Positions 1 through 10,119 of a DNA stretch of 54,224 nucleotides are shown here, in pieces. Each line of letters starts with the position of its first letter. Position 1 is the stretch's first letter. The stretch lies in contig CAKMKG010000031.1 in NCBI GenBank assembly GCA_927441425.1, positions 1-54,224 of the forward strand. The letters run 5' to 3'. A program made the translations under genes and the position numbers. The notes below the pieces were generated by a model. The model was not told the origin of the DNA, did no database searches, and saw nothing but the letters and a program-made list of their open reading frames with translations. This stretch comes from an uncultured Bacillota bacterium. Its GTDB lineage: Bacteria > Bacillota > Clostridia > Peptostreptococcales > Anaerovoracaceae.

Positions 1-99
1 TTTGACGATCGCTTTCAGATGAGATTTAACTCTTCTGTTCACTGCTGTCTTTTTTGCGATAACATTGATTCTTTTCTTTGCTGATTTAATATTTGCCAT
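1..99 (-). CDS. rpsT: 30S ribosomal protein S20, C-terminal part cut off by window edge
   Basis: Reading the minus strand from the ATG at 97-99 gives MANIKSAKKRINVIAKKTAV and 13 more residues, the typical lysine/arginine-rich N-terminus of S20, a primary 16S rRNA binding protein of the small subunit. Only 33 codons are inside the window. A strong ribosome binding site (GGGGTG) lies 6 bases before the start. The gene diverges from gpr, the usual clostridial arrangement. Confidence 0.93.
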   Translation of the reverse strand, partial: MANIKSAKKRINVIAKKTAVNRRVKSHLKAIVK

Positions 100-135
100 T
101 ATTTCACCCCACTTTCGCAAAATATCGCAACATTA

Positions 136-164
136 AGTATAGATGAATAGAATCAAAATTGCAA
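136..164 (-). promoter_or_regulatory. sigma-A type promoter for rpsT
   Basis: On the minus strand TTGCAA (159-164) and TATACT (136-141) are separated by exactly 17 bases. They lie about 40 bases upstream of the rpsT start, as expected for a vegetative ribosomal protein promoter. Confidence 0.65.
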
Positions 165-210
165 GGGAAAAATGAAAAAAGAATAGTCTGGGAAAGCGAG
201 GGCAAAAGTA

Positions 211-1101
211 GTGAGATTCAGGACAGATTTGGCCATTGAAAATAAAGAAATGTACGACTCAGAAAACCAAGGTGAGGGGATCGAAATATCAGGTGTTGAA
301 GTTGAGACGGATAGATTTGAAGACATGATTGAGATCACAAGAATTAAAATAACCGATGAAAACGGCAGTAAAGTGCTTCAAAAGCCCCTTGGAAATTATA
401 TCACGCTGGAGGTTGAAGGCATTGTGGACGGACCGGAGGAGAGAAAAGAAGCAGCGGCAATCGCACTTTCCAAGGAACTAAAAAGACTGATCCAGTTTCA
501 CAACAAGCTTAAGGTTCTGATTATCGGTTTAGGAAATGACAAGGTGACACCGGATTCCCTGGGCCCTTATACCGTATCGAAAGTGAAGGTTACCCGTCAT
601 TACTTTTTAATGTATGATGCGGACAGCGATGACGAAATGTCCTGTGTCAGCGGTTTTATACCAGGTGTAATGGGTTCCACCGGAATGGAGACAGCAGACC
701 TGATCAAAAGCGCAGCGGCAATCGCAAAGCCTGAGGTCATTATTGCGGTGGATTCGTTGGCAGCAAGAAATATCAATCGGATTAGCTCAACGATACAAAT
801 CAGCGATACCGGGATCTCCCCTGGTGCCGGTACGGGGAATATGAGGAAACAACTGACGGAAAAAACCTTGGGAACAAAAGTAATTGCCATTGGTGTTCCT
901 ACGGTGATTGATTCTAAAACACTGATTCTGGACAACCTGTTCGGATTCTTAAAGGACCCTGAAGGGGCGGAACAATATATTGATGAAAACGGTGTGCAAA
1001 TGATCGTGACCTCCACTGAAGTGGATCAGGTAATCAAGGATTTTTCGGATATAATTTCAAATGGAATTAATATAACCCTCCACCCGGGCATATACTCTTA
1101 G
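211..1101 (+). CDS. gpr: Germination protease GPR (spore endopeptidase)
   Basis: GPR degrades the DNA-protecting small acid-soluble proteins when spores germinate. It is made as a zymogen in the forespore and loses an N-terminal propeptide. The 296-residue product starts with the family hallmark FRTDLA (residues 3-8). It also carries GLGNDKVTPDSLGP (106-119) and VDSLAAR (180-186), whose aspartates match the proposed catalytic pair of this aspartic-type (A25) protease, then a SDTGISPGAGTGN segment (about 198-210). The start is a GTG with a modest GGGC-type binding site. It is followed by spoIIP after 47 bases, the normal order in clostridia. A forespore (sigma-G) promoter is expected but I could not pick one out convincingly. 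Confidence 0.95.
   Translation: MRFRTDLAIENKEMYDSENQGEGIEISGVEVETDRFEDMIEITRIKITDENGSKVLQKPLGNYITLEVEGIVDGPEERKEAAAIALSKELKRLIQFHNKLKVLIIGLGNDKVTPDSLGPYTVSKVKVTRHYFLMYDADSDDEMSCVSGFIPGVMGSTGMETADLIKSAAAIAKPEVIIAVDSLAARNINRISSTIQISDTGISPGAGTGNMRKQLTEKTLGTKVIAIGVPTVIDSKTLILDNLFGFLKDPEGAEQYIDENGVQMIVTSTEVDQVIKDFSDIISNGINITLHPGIYS
1067..1096 (+). promoter_or_regulatory. possible sigma-E promoter for spoIIP
   Basis: CATATACT (1089-1096) matches 6 of 8 positions of the mother-cell sigma-E -10 consensus CATACAMT. A TTAATAT element (1067-1073) lies 15 bases upstream, where an ATATT-like -35 is expected. It overlaps the end of gpr and sits about 50 bases before spoIIP, a known sigma-E regulon member in Bacillus. 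The match is suggestive, not strong. Confidence 0.4.
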
Positions 1102-1148
1102 TATTGTTGGGTTGACGATGAAGTCGATTTGAATGGAGAGTTGAATAA

Positions 1149-2246
1149 ATGAGAAGAAGATACGGAGGATATCAGAACAGGAAACGGATCGGCGGCGGCA
1201 AACTTGTTGTTCTGATCGTTCTGTTTTGGGCTATATCCGGTTTTATCATGATCAGCTTCGTTCATGGAGGACCTGCCCAAATATTTGAAACAAAGAGGGA
1301 AGACGTTGCCAAAATGTATATAGGCAACATCTTTCCTACCGTCAGCAGAGGTGCTGAGTATGAATCCAGAGAAGCGAGAGGGCGTTCCCTAGAACCTGCC
1401 GTGGAAGAGACGGAGCGTCTTTTTAGTGCAAACCAATCCAAAAGCATATTAGAATCCATGATGGGATCCATGTTTCCTGGTGCGGAAGTGTTGGATGACG
1501 ACCTGGCCGAAGAAGATCCCGGCATCATCTTTGATACAAATCCGGATAACGCCGGTGAAACAAATCCGGATGGTGCACCTCAGGATGTGATCGATACTCA
1601 AAATCCGGATTCCCCCATTCCGGCAGCTGCCAACATTGACTATTCAAAACCCGTAGTGATTATCTATCATACCCATGCAACCGAGTCGTATCAGCCGGTA
1701 ACGGAAGGGAATTTCCATACTCTGGACGAATACGGAACCGTACGGGAAGTTGGAGATGTTTTGACGCAGGAACTGGAAGCACTTGGGATCCAAGTTATCC
1801 ATGACAAGACAATTCATGATTATCCATCCTATAACCAATCCTATACCCGTTCTCTTGAGACGATTCAAACGCTGATGGGAAGCAATGAATCTGCAAGGAT
1901 CATCATCGACTTACATAGAGATGCGGCAGCCTACAGTGGAAATGTGGCAAAGACAGTTACCATAAACAAAGATAATGTAGCAAATTACAGTTTGGTCATA
2001 GGAACAGGAAATCCCAATGTAGAGGCATTACGGCTATTCGCGAACCATGTCAATGGAGCTGCGAAGGAACTTTATCCGGGTTTTGGTGGTAAGATCATAG
2101 AAAAACAATATAAATTCAACCAGTATGTATCTGACTACTATTTACTCCTTGAGGTAGGAAACAACCAGAATACCATCGAACAGGCAAAGCTGACGGGAAA
2201 ATACTTTGCGAAGGTAATGGCGAAGGCCATCAAAGAGATTGAATAA
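1149..2246 (+). CDS. spoIIP: Stage II sporulation protein P (peptidoglycan amidase/endopeptidase)
   Basis: SpoIIP cuts peptidoglycan at the engulfing membrane together with SpoIID and SpoIIM. The 365-residue protein has a basic N-terminus and a single membrane segment (about residues 18-39). A long acidic, Asn/Pro-rich linker (about 110-160) leads into the catalytic domain. Zinc/catalytic motifs are visible: YHTHATES (173-180), DLHRDA (254-259) and the C-terminal LLLEVGNNQNT (about 327-337) with its glutamate. An ATG start after GGAGAGTTGAATAA fits. It lies between gpr and lepA as usual in clostridia. Confidence 0.94.
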   Translation: MRRRYGGYQNRKRIGGGKLVVLIVLFWAISGFIMISFVHGGPAQIFETKREDVAKMYIGNIFPTVSRGAEYESREARGRSLEPAVEETERLFSANQSKSILESMMGSMFPGAEVLDDDLAEEDPGIIFDTNPDNAGETNPDGAPQDVIDTQNPDSPIPAAANIDYSKPVVIIYHTHATESYQPVTEGNFHTLDEYGTVREVGDVLTQELEALGIQVIHDKTIHDYPSYNQSYTRSLETIQTLMGSNESARIIIDLHRDAAAYSGNVAKTVTINKDNVANYSLVIGTGNPNVEALRLFANHVNGAAKELYPGFGGKIIEKQYKFNQYVSDYYLLLEVGNNQNTIEQAKLTGKYFAKVMAKAIKEIE

Positions 2247-2306
2247 ACTTCCAATGATTTGGCTAGGAATAGAGCATTCAAACGATTCCTGTACTGAGGA
2301 GAAACC

Positions 2307-2630
2307 ATGAGATTAAAAAAAATACTGATTTTTGTTTTGGTCTTCGCGGCAGTGTATGGGTTCACTGCCGTAGACGAGGCCTACTCTGATATGATGGACC
2401 AAGAGGGAAGGATATCCTTGCATATAAGGCGTGTCAACAGCGAATATGTCACGTTTTCCATGTTTGGACAAACCGTTGCGGTCAATATAAAGGAGATAAA
2501 AGAAGGTTGGGTTGATTTCAGTAATACGGTGACGGCGGGTCTGGAACAGACCACTTCAAATGTTCAGGGCTTTCTTGGCATCCAAGAACCGGAAAGGGAT
2601 TATAGCGTTTTTAAAACGGAGATATTGTAA
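2307..2630 (+). CDS. Small exported or membrane-anchored protein of unknown function
   Basis: This 107-residue product has a short basic N-terminus followed by a hydrophobic stretch (residues 5-22) ending near AVDEA, so it is a likely signal peptide or membrane anchor. The remaining ~80 residues are soluble, without cysteines, and contain a beta-rich stretch (ISLHIRRVNSEYVTFSMFGQ). A good ribosome binding site (GAGGAGAAACC) precedes the ATG. It sits 60 bases after spoIIP and ends just before the lepA promoter, so it probably shares the spoIIP transcript and may be mother-cell expressed. I do not recognise the family. Confidence 0.75.
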   Translation: MRLKKILIFVLVFAAVYGFTAVDEAYSDMMDQEGRISLHIRRVNSEYVTFSMFGQTVAVNIKEIKEGWVDFSNTVTAGLEQTTSNVQGFLGIQEPERDYSVFKTEIL

Positions 2631-2654
2631 AAAGCTGTATTGGTATGGTATAAT
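2625..2654 (+). promoter_or_regulatory. sigma-A promoter for lepA-hemW
   Basis: TTGTAA (2625-2630), an 18-base spacer and a perfect TATAAT (2649-2654) preceded by TGG (extended -10). It lies 33 bases before the lepA start and separates the vegetative genes from the upstream sporulation genes. Confidence 0.7.
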
Positions 2655-2687
2655 GAACGCTACAAATACGTCTTTTTTGGAGGAACA

Positions 2688-4499
2688 ATGAATTCATACC
2701 AGCAGTACATCAGAAATTTTTGCATCATTGCACATATAGATCACGGAAAATCCACTCTGGCAGATCGGATTATCGAGAATACGGGTCTTGTTTCCCATAG
2801 GGAAATGAAGGAGCAGTTTTTGGACAACATGGATTTGGAGCGAGAGCGGGGAATTACCATCAAGCTTCAGACCACCCGGCTTATTTACAAAGCAAAGGAT
2901 GGTCAAGATTATATTTTCAATCTCATCGATACACCGGGTCATGTTGACTTTACTTATGAAGTATCCCGAAGCCTTGCCGCCTGTGAAGGCGCGGTTTTGA
3001 TCGTGGATGCGACGCAAGGTGTAGAAGCCCAGACTCTGGCCAACGTTTATCTGGCCCTTGATGAGGAACTTGAGATTTTACCCGTCATCAATAAAATCGA
3101 TCTTGCAAGTGCGAGACCGGAGGAAGCCAAGTTGGAAATCGAAGATATCATCGGCATCGATGCCCATGATGCTCCTTTGATTTCCGCAAAGGAAGGGATT
3201 GGCATCGAAGATGTGCTGGAAGCAATTGTAGAAAAAATACCGGCTCCGAAAGGAAATGTTGAGGGTAAGTTAAAGGGATTGATCTTTGACTCCTATTATG
3301 ATAATTACAGGGGCGTTGTCATCTATACGAGAATTTTTGACGGATCCGTTAAAAAGGGTGATATGATCCGCTTAATGAATACAAAGAAAAAGTATGAAGT
3401 AACTGAGGTAGGTGTGTATTCTCCGGGTCCCGTTCCTGTCAGCGAGCTTACAGCGGGGGATGTGGGCTATGTCAGTGCAAGCATTAAACAAGTGGCTGAT
3501 GCAAGGGTTGGTGATACGATCACATTAGATAGCGATCCGACAGCGGAAGCATTGCCGGGATATAAAAAGGTTCAGCCCATGGTTTATTGCGGTATTTACC
3601 CCGCTGAGGGTGAAAAATATGAAAATGTTAAGGATGCCCTAGAGAAGCTCCAGGTCAATGATGCTGCGTTTCATTTTGAACCGGAAACCTCAACGGCGTT
3701 GGGATTTGGATTCCGATGCGGGTTTCTTGGTCTTCTTCATATGGAAATCATCGTGGAACGCTTGGAGAGGGAGTTCAACCTTGGGATCATTACCACATCG
3801 CCAAGTGTTATTTATAAGGTGGTTATGAATGACGGAACGGTTGAAATGATTCAAAATCCCTCCAATCTGCCTTCTTTGATGGAAATTGATCATATTGAGG
3901 AGCCTATCGTGAAAGCAGATGTTATGATCCCAAAAGAATATGTGGGAAGCATCATGGAGATCTGTCAGGAGCGCAGAGGAAAAATGCTCCATATGGAGTA
4001 CATTACGGAAACTCGAGTCCAGCTTCATTATGAAATGCCACTGAATGAAGTAATCTATGATTTTTTTGATGCTTTGAAATCGAAAACCCGGGGCTATGGT
4101 TCGCTGGACTATGAATTTATTCGCTATGAGAAGTCAAATGTGGTTAAGATGGATATCCTACTAAACAAAGAATTGGTAGATGCTTTCTCCATGATTGTTC
4201 ATGAATCAAAGGCCTATTATAGAGGCCGATTTGTCTGCGAAAAATTAAAGGAATTCATTCCTCCCCATCAGTTCGAAGTACCGATTCAGGCTTCCATTGG
4301 ACAGAAGGTAATTGCAAGAGAGACGGTGAAGGCATATCGTAAAGACGTTTTGGCGAAATGTTATGGCGGAGACATCTCCCGTAAGAGAAAACTTCTGGAA
4401 AAACAGAAGGAAGGAAAGAAGCGGATGAGACAGTTTGGAACAGTGGAGGTTCCCCAGGAGGCCTTCACCGCCGTTTTGAAATACGATGATAATAAATAA
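2688..4499 (+). CDS. lepA: Elongation factor 4 (LepA), ribosome-associated GTPase
   Basis: EF4 is a translational GTPase that acts on stalled or assembling ribosomes. The 603-residue protein begins [20 protein letters not shown] with the P-loop AHIDHGKST. It also has RGITIK (switch I), [12 protein letters not shown] and SAKEGIGI, and the LepA C-terminal domain ending in a basic region ([13 protein letters not shown]). Length is standard. An upstream in-frame ATG at 2640 is rejected because GGAGG lies 4 bases before 2688 and the promoter -10 box falls inside the longer form. The stop overlaps hemW by 14 bases. Confidence 0.96.
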   Translation: MNSYQQYIRNFCIIAHIDHGKSTLADRIIENTGLVSHREMKEQFLDNMDLERERGITIKLQTTRLIYKAKDGQDYIFNLIDTPGHVDFTYEVSRSLAACEGAVLIVDATQGVEAQTLANVYLALDEELEILPVINKIDLASARPEEAKLEIEDIIGIDAHDAPLISAKEGIGIEDVLEAIVEKIPAPKGNVEGKLKGLIFDSYYDNYRGVVIYTRIFDGSVKKGDMIRLMNTKKKYEVTEVGVYSPGPVPVSELTAGDVGYVSASIKQVADARVGDTITLDSDPTAEALPGYKKVQPMVYCGIYPAEGEKYENVKDALEKLQVNDAAFHFEPETSTALGFGFRCGFLGLLHMEIIVERLEREFNLGIITTSPSVIYKVVMNDGTVEMIQNPSNLPSLMEIDHIEEPIVKADVMIPKEYVGSIMEICQERRGKMLHMEYITETRVQLHYEMPLNEVIYDFFDALKSKTRGYGSLDYEFIRYEKSNVVKMDILLNKELVDAFSMIVHESKAYYRGRFVCEKLKEFIPPHQFEVPIQASIGQKVIARETVKAYRKDVLAKCYGGDISRKRKLLEKQKEGKKRMRQFGTVEVPQEAFTAVLKYDDNK

Positions 4500-5673
4500 G
4501 ACAAAAGAAGCCCCAAGGAAACCCTTGGGGCTCTATATCCATATCCCATTTTGCATGCGTAAATGCAATTACTGTGATTTTCTGTCCTTTGGCGGAGTTT
4601 CGGAAGAAGAGCATAAGGCGTATTTTCTATCTTTACTGCATGGGATCAAAGGATACGATGAAATTTACAGTAATAAATATTATGTAGATTCGATATTCAT
4701 CGGCGGTGGGACTCCTTCCATGGTAGAAGCGGGTTTGATCGAGGAATTGATGGCTGGAATTCATGACAGTTTTATTGTGGATCAGAATGCAGAAATATCA
4801 ATAGAAACCAATCCAAAAACATTGACGAAAAAAAAGTTGAATACCTATCTTGAGGCGGGAATCAATCGTCTCAGTATCGGTGCCCAGTCTTTTAACGATG
4901 CCCTGTTACACACGATGGGGCGCATTCATTCCGCAGAAGATTTTTTGGACAATTACACCCTTGCCAGGGAGTGCGGTTTCCGAAATATCAATATTGATCT
5001 GATGTTTGCAATACCAGGTCAAAGGATGAGTGTCTGGATGGATACCCTTGAAAGGGCCATTGGACTGGAACCGGAGCATCTTTCCTTTTACAGTCTGCAA
5101 ATGGAAGAAGGAACTCCTTTTTATTCCATGTCTAAAGCTGGCAGTATAACGGAAATCGAGGATGCGTTGGATCGGAACATGTATCATAGCGGGGTAAAGG
5201 CGTTAAAGAATAGCGGCTATCAGCATTATGAGATTTCAAATGCAGCAAAAGAAGGATATCAATGCAGGCACAATTTAAAGTACTGGTCCATGGAAGATTA
5301 CCTCGGCCTTGGGCTCGGTGCCCATTCCTTTATAGATGGGGTTCGATTCAGCCAAACAGAAGAATTGACTGCTTATACAAGAGAAGGGATATGGGAGGAA
5401 AAGGGCGGAGCCATAGTCGCTTGGGAGCAAAAAAATACCAGACAAGATAATATCTCAGAATATATCATAACTGGTATGAGAAAGCTGGATGGCCTAAATC
5501 TAATCGATTTCGAAAGAAGGTTTGGACAAACCATAGAAGGTGCCTTTAAGGCTAATTGGAACAGTCTGCAAAAATATATTGATGACGATTATATCGTTAA
5601 GACAGCGGGGAATATGCGCTTTACCATGAAAGGCATCGATATATCCAATCGGATTTTAACTGAGTTCGTTTAA
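4486..5673 (+). CDS. hemW: HemW, heme-binding radical SAM protein (formerly HemN-like)
   Basis: HemW is a radical SAM protein related to coproporphyrinogen dehydrogenase; characterised members bind and transfer heme rather than make it. The 395-residue product carries C23-x3-C27-x2-C30 ([11 protein letters not shown]) for the 4Fe-4S cluster, GGGTPS downstream, and the HemN C-terminal domain. It starts inside lepA (14-base overlap) without a clear binding site, so translation is probably coupled to lepA. A strong hairpin covers codons 8-16. The 3' end overlaps the convergent XRE regulator gene by 18 bases. In related genomes hrcA follows directly; here about 6.3 kb lies between. Confidence 0.93.
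   Translation: MIINKTKEAPRKPLGLYIHIPFCMRKCNYCDFLSFGGVSEEEHKAYFLSLLHGIKGYDEIYSNKYYVDSIFIGGGTPSMVEAGLIEELMAGIHDSFIVDQNAEISIETNPKTLTKKKLNTYLEAGINRLSIGAQSFNDALLHTMGRIHSAEDFLDNYTLARECGFRNINIDLMFAIPGQRMSVWMDTLERAIGLEPEHLSFYSLQMEEGTPFYSMSKAGSITEIEDALDRNMYHSGVKALKNSGYQHYEISNAAKEGYQCRHNLKYWSMEDYLGLGLGAHSFIDGVRFSQTEELTAYTREGIWEEKGGAIVAWEQKNTRQDNISEYIITGMRKLDGLNLIDFERRFGQTIEGAFKANWNSLQKYIDDDYIVKTAGNMRFTMKGIDISNRILTEFV
4509..4532 (+). promoter_or_regulatory. GC-rich stem-loop at the start of hemW, just after the lepA stop
   Basis: AGCCCCAAGG (4509-4518) and CCTTGGGGCT (4523-4532) form a perfect 10-bp stem with a 4-base loop. No T-run follows, so it is not a classic terminator. It begins 9 bases after the lepA stop and covers hemW codons 8-16, where it could limit independent initiation of hemW. 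Confidence 0.6.
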
Positions 5674-6165
5674 CTTTTCTGCGGCTCTATTCAAGACCAT
5701 AATGCTTTCTGATTTCACGGTGGCATTAGCATAAATACCTTTCCCAGCATATTCCATCGCCTTTTGGGATAGGTTGGCAGCTTCCTGATAGTCCTCGGAT
5801 AGAAGCGCTTGTTTTGAAAGCTGAAGATAGGCGTAAGAAAAGATTGCAGAAAATTCATCAGACAGCTGGTGAGGGTAGCTTTCTTTCATTTCTATCACTT
5901 TTTCGTAAGACTCTTCTGCCAGAAAACCTTTGGCTCTGATCAGAATTGAGAGTGCATCCTCCCCCTGGTCCGGCATAAGAAGAAATAAGGGAACATCAAG
6001 AACACGAGAAAGATAGGCCAAGGTTTTCATGGAGGGTGTTGCGGTTCCACTTTCTATCTGGCTCAGCATATTTCTGGTGATAAAATCTTCAACCACTTCA
6101 CTTTGCGTCATCTTCTTAGCAATTCTTGCTTCTTTAATTTTTTTTCCCAATTCAATTGAATTCAT
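5656..6165 (-). CDS. XRE-family helix-turn-helix regulator with short TPR-like tail
   Basis: The 169-residue protein has an N-terminal Cro/C1-type HTH (about residues 7-61) with the recognition region TQSEVVEDFITRNMLSQIES. About 95 residues of alpha-helical, alanine-rich sequence follow and resemble one or two TPR helices. The layout resembles TPR-containing regulators such as PlcR/Rgg, but the protein is much shorter than those, so a peptide ligand is not certain. It is divergent from the NfeD-flotillin operon. A 20-bp palindrome lies just downstream of its own -10 box and a near copy sits in the same position at the flotillin promoter, so it probably represses both. The 3' end overlaps convergent hemW by 18 bases. 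Confidence 0.88.
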   Translation of the reverse strand: MNSIELGKKIKEARIAKKMTQSEVVEDFITRNMLSQIESGTATPSMKTLAYLSRVLDVPLFLLMPDQGEDALSILIRAKGFLAEESYEKVIEMKESYPHQLSDEFSAIFSYAYLQLSKQALLSEDYQEAANLSQKAMEYAGKGIYANATVKSESIMVLNRAAEKLNELS

Positions 6166-6181
6166 CGTTACACCCTAATAT

Positions 6182-6201
6182 GGTAAATATAATTTACTAT
6201 T
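6182..6201. promoter_or_regulatory. Operator-like palindrome 1 (regulator gene side)
   Basis: GGTAAATATAATTTACTATT contains the inverted repeat GTAAA-N5-TTTAC. It lies 3 bases downstream of the -10 box of the XRE gene promoter. It differs from the copy at 6293-6312 only in the four central bases. Probable binding site of the adjacent XRE regulator (inference). Confidence 0.7.
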
Positions 6202-6204
6202 AAG

Positions 6205-6233
6205 ATTGTATCAAATATAGTACATAAAATCAA
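6205..6233 (-). promoter_or_regulatory. sigma-A promoter of the XRE regulator gene
   Basis: On the minus strand TTGATT (6228-6233), 17-base spacer, TACAAT (6205-6210). The start codon lies 40 bases downstream of the -10 box, with operator palindrome 1 in between. Confidence 0.7.
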
Positions 6234-6260
6234 CTTATTTGTTTGAATTAAAAAGAATTG

Positions 6261-6289
6261 TTGACACAATTCCAGCATATGTATATAAT
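6261..6289 (+). promoter_or_regulatory. Consensus sigma-A promoter of the NfeD-flotillin operon
   Basis: A perfect TTGACA (6261-6266) and perfect TATAAT (6284-6289) with an ideal 17-base spacer, the strongest promoter read in this window. Operator palindrome 2 begins 3 bases after the -10 box, so repression by blocking the start site is likely. Confidence 0.88.
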
Positions 6290-6292
6290 TAA

Positions 6293-6312
6293 GGTAAATT
6301 ACATTTACTATT
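6293..6312. promoter_or_regulatory. Operator-like palindrome 2 (flotillin operon side)
   Basis: GGTAAATTACATTTACTATT, identical to palindrome 1 at 16 of 20 positions with all differences in the centre. It occupies the presumed transcription start region of the flotillin promoter. Confidence 0.7.
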
Positions 6313-6339
6313 TTTAAACTTCGTTTCAGTTTGTATTTG

Positions 6340-6348
6340 TGATATAAT
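6340..6348 (+). promoter_or_regulatory. Possible second, extended -10 promoter of the flotillin operon
   Basis: TGA directly before TATAAT (6343-6348) makes an extended -10 element without a good -35. It lies beyond operator 2, so it could give expression that escapes that operator. Confidence 0.45.
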
Positions 6349-6384
6349 ACAAGTTAAGTAAAAAGAGGGAGAAGGAGGGATTGC

Positions 6385-7038
6385 ATGATAGATTGGTGGA
6401 ACGGGATGGATATGGTCTTAAAAATCCTCTATTGTGTTGCGATACCGGCAACTTTAATATTGGTTATTCAGACCATTCTTTCGCTGCTTGGGGGGTTTGA
6501 AGGCGGCGCAGGAATTGACTACAGCGACACATCCGGAATTGATTTCGATGGGGGTTCTGATATAGGTGAAATGTCGGACGCTGCCGACATGAATGGCACA
6601 CATTATTTAGGCGATGGAGGGAATCCGGCAGATTTTTCGATCATGAGCATGCTTACCCTTCAGGGAATTGTAACATTTCTTACCGTAATGGGGTGGACCT
6701 CCATTGTGGCAATTGGATCCGGAACGCCGGCGTTTCTCGGCATGATCGTAGGCGTTGCGCTTGGTTTTCTTGCAATGTATGCTGCAGCAAAAATCATTCA
6801 CGCCTCTAGAAAATTAACAGAAAACGGAACATTAAATTTAAGGAATGCCATTGGAGAAATCGGAAGGGTGTATATTCCGATCTCTGCTTCAGAGACGGGA
6901 AAAATTACCATGAATGTCCAGGGAAGATACATAGAAGCTGCTGCCATATCCCTTGAGGATAAAAAACTTCCTACCGGCGCAATGGTTAGAGTAATCGATG
7001 TCAGAAATGATGTCCTCGTAGTAGAGGAAGATCAATAA
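6385..7038 (+). CDS. NfeD-like membrane protein (YuaF type), partner of flotillin
   Basis: NfeD-domain membrane proteins pair with flotillins and are thought to help organise membrane domains. The 217-residue protein has a membrane segment at about residues 11-33, an Asp/Gly/Ser-rich loop (about 38-75), two more membrane segments (about 87-108 and 112-137), and a C-terminal soluble OB-like NfeD domain (about 145-215). It lacks the ClpP-like protease domain of long NfeD proteins, so it is the short form, as in Bacillus YuaF. A strong binding site (GAGGGAGAAGGAGGG) precedes the ATG. Flotillin follows after 26 bases. Confidence 0.85.
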   Translation: MIDWWNGMDMVLKILYCVAIPATLILVIQTILSLLGGFEGGAGIDYSDTSGIDFDGGSDIGEMSDAADMNGTHYLGDGGNPADFSIMSMLTLQGIVTFLTVMGWTSIVAIGSGTPAFLGMIVGVALGFLAMYAAAKIIHASRKLTENGTLNLRNAIGEIGRVYIPISASETGKITMNVQGRYIEAAAISLEDKKLPTGAMVRVIDVRNDVLVVEEDQ

Positions 7039-7064
7039 TGTATAAGTAGAAAGGGAGAAATAGT

Positions 7065-8582
7065 ATGGGAATTCAAGTCTTAGTTGGGGTTAGTATCATT
7101 GCAGTTGTTCTGCTGACGACCATTATCGTTATCCTATCTCGTTACAGGAAATGTCCGTCGGATAAAGTCCTGGTTATCTATGGTAAGGTCGGCTCAGATA
7201 AAAACGGCATTACAAAGAGTGCAAAATGTATCCATGGAGGAGCTGCTTTTATAATACCGGTTTTGCAGGCCTATCAATATATGGATCTGACGCCTATATC
7301 AATCAGTGTGGATTTAAAACAGGCACTTTCAAAACAGAATATTCGTATTGATGTTCCTTCAAGATTTACTGTCTGCATTTCAACAGAGCCAGGGGTCATG
7401 CAAAATGCGGCGGAAAGATTGCTGGGACTGCAATTTAATGAAATACAGGAGCTTGCCAAGGATATCATATTTGGTCAGCTTCGTCTTGTCATCGCAACGA
7501 TGGATATTGAAGAAATCAATACGGACAGAGATAAATTCCTGCTTGCCGTATCCAACAACGTAGAAATTGAGCTGAAGAAAATAGGGCTTAAACTGATCAA
7601 CGTAAATGTGACGGACATCAATGACGAATCCGGTTACATAGAAGCGCTCGGTAAGGAAGCTGCTGCAAAAGCCATCAATGATGCCAAAAAGAGCGTAGCA
7701 GAGAAGACGAGAGATGGTGAAATCGGCCAGGCAAATGCACATATGGATCAGCGTATTCAAGTCGCTGCTGCAGACGCAACGGCAATTGATGGTGAAAATA
7801 CGGCAAGGATTGAAATTGCACAATCGGAAGCTAGACGTAGGGAAAAGGAAGCGGAGGCATTGAAGATGGCTACCGCTGCGGAAGCAGTTCAGGCGGCAAA
7901 GGCAATGCAGGAAGCCTATATTGCACAGCAAGAGGCAGAACAAACCCGTGCGCAGCTGGAACGCGCAACCCAGACAGCGGATGTCATCATCACTGCGCAA
8001 ATCATGAAGGAGCAGGCAGAAATAGCCGCTGAGGCTGAGGCAGAGGTAATGAGACGAAAGGCGCGGGGAGAAGCGGACGCCATCTTTGCAAAGCTTGATG
8101 CGGAAGCGCGTGGTGCAAGAGAGATCCTGGCAAAGCAGGCAGAAGGCATGAAGCTGCTGGTAGACGCTGCAGGACAAAATGCAGATGCGGCCGTGAAGCT
8201 GATCATTGCAGATAAATTAGAAGAACTCACCAGAATTCAAGTGGAAGCGATTAAGAATATTAAAATCGACAAGGTTACTGTTTGGGACAGCAACGGCACA
8301 AATGATCAAGGGAAAACAGCAACGGCTAACTTTCTCTCAGGCATGCTGAAATCCATCCCGCCGATGAATGAACTGTTTCAGCAGGCTGGCATGGAGCTGC
8401 CCTCCTTCTTAGGCAAGGAAATTACGGAAATGAAAGCAGACTACATTCCTGAAGAAGTAGCAAAGACTCCGGTAAAAGAGCAGCAGGAAGAAAAAGCTGA
8501 AGAAGACACGGAAAAGAAGCCGATAATAGCGCAAAAGGAAGAGGAAGAGCAACAATATCTAAAGAAAAAATTAAAAAAATAG
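7065..8582 (+). CDS. floT: Flotillin (FloT/YuaG-type SPFH protein)
   Basis: Flotillins scaffold fluid membrane microdomains and affect the assembly of membrane complexes. The 505-residue protein has one N-terminal membrane anchor (about 4-26) and an SPFH/band-7 domain (about 30-200). A long Ala/Glu-rich coiled coil (about 200-390) contains the EAEAEV and QAEQTRAQ heptads seen in flotillins. The charged tail is rich in Glu and Lys (about 460-505). Length fits FloT (about 500) rather than FloA (about 330). It is preceded by an NfeD-like gene as in the Bacillus yuaF-floT pair and followed after 18 bases by glpK. Confidence 0.92.
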   Translation: MGIQVLVGVSIIAVVLLTTIIVILSRYRKCPSDKVLVIYGKVGSDKNGITKSAKCIHGGAAFIIPVLQAYQYMDLTPISISVDLKQALSKQNIRIDVPSRFTVCISTEPGVMQNAAERLLGLQFNEIQELAKDIIFGQLRLVIATMDIEEINTDRDKFLLAVSNNVEIELKKIGLKLINVNVTDINDESGYIEALGKEAAAKAINDAKKSVAEKTRDGEIGQANAHMDQRIQVAAADATAIDGENTARIEIAQSEARRREKEAEALKMATAAEAVQAAKAMQEAYIAQQEAEQTRAQLERATQTADVIITAQIMKEQAEIAAEAEAEVMRRKARGEADAIFAKLDAEARGAREILAKQAEGMKLLVDAAGQNADAAVKLIIADKLEELTRIQVEAIKNIKIDKVTVWDSNGTNDQGKTATANFLSGMLKSIPPMNELFQQAGMELPSFLGKEITEMKADYIPEEVAKTPVKEQQEEKAEEDTEKKPIIAQKEEEEQQYLKKKLKK

Positions 8583-10091
<1,509 letters not shown>

Positions 10092-10119
10092 GAAAGTGCC
10101 GGAAAGGGTAAATTAACAA

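Noticed and set aside
143..180. A sigma-G promoter for gpr starting at TGAATA (144-149)
   Set aside because: No CATNNTA-like -10 element lies at a suitable distance, so the -35-like match alone is not enough.
7380..8177. A 265-codon open frame antisense to the flotillin gene
   Set aside because: It lies over the Ala/Glu-rich coiled coil, whose codon pattern leaves the opposite strand open. The translation is Cys/Leu-rich and unlike a real protein, and flotillin is certain on the other strand.
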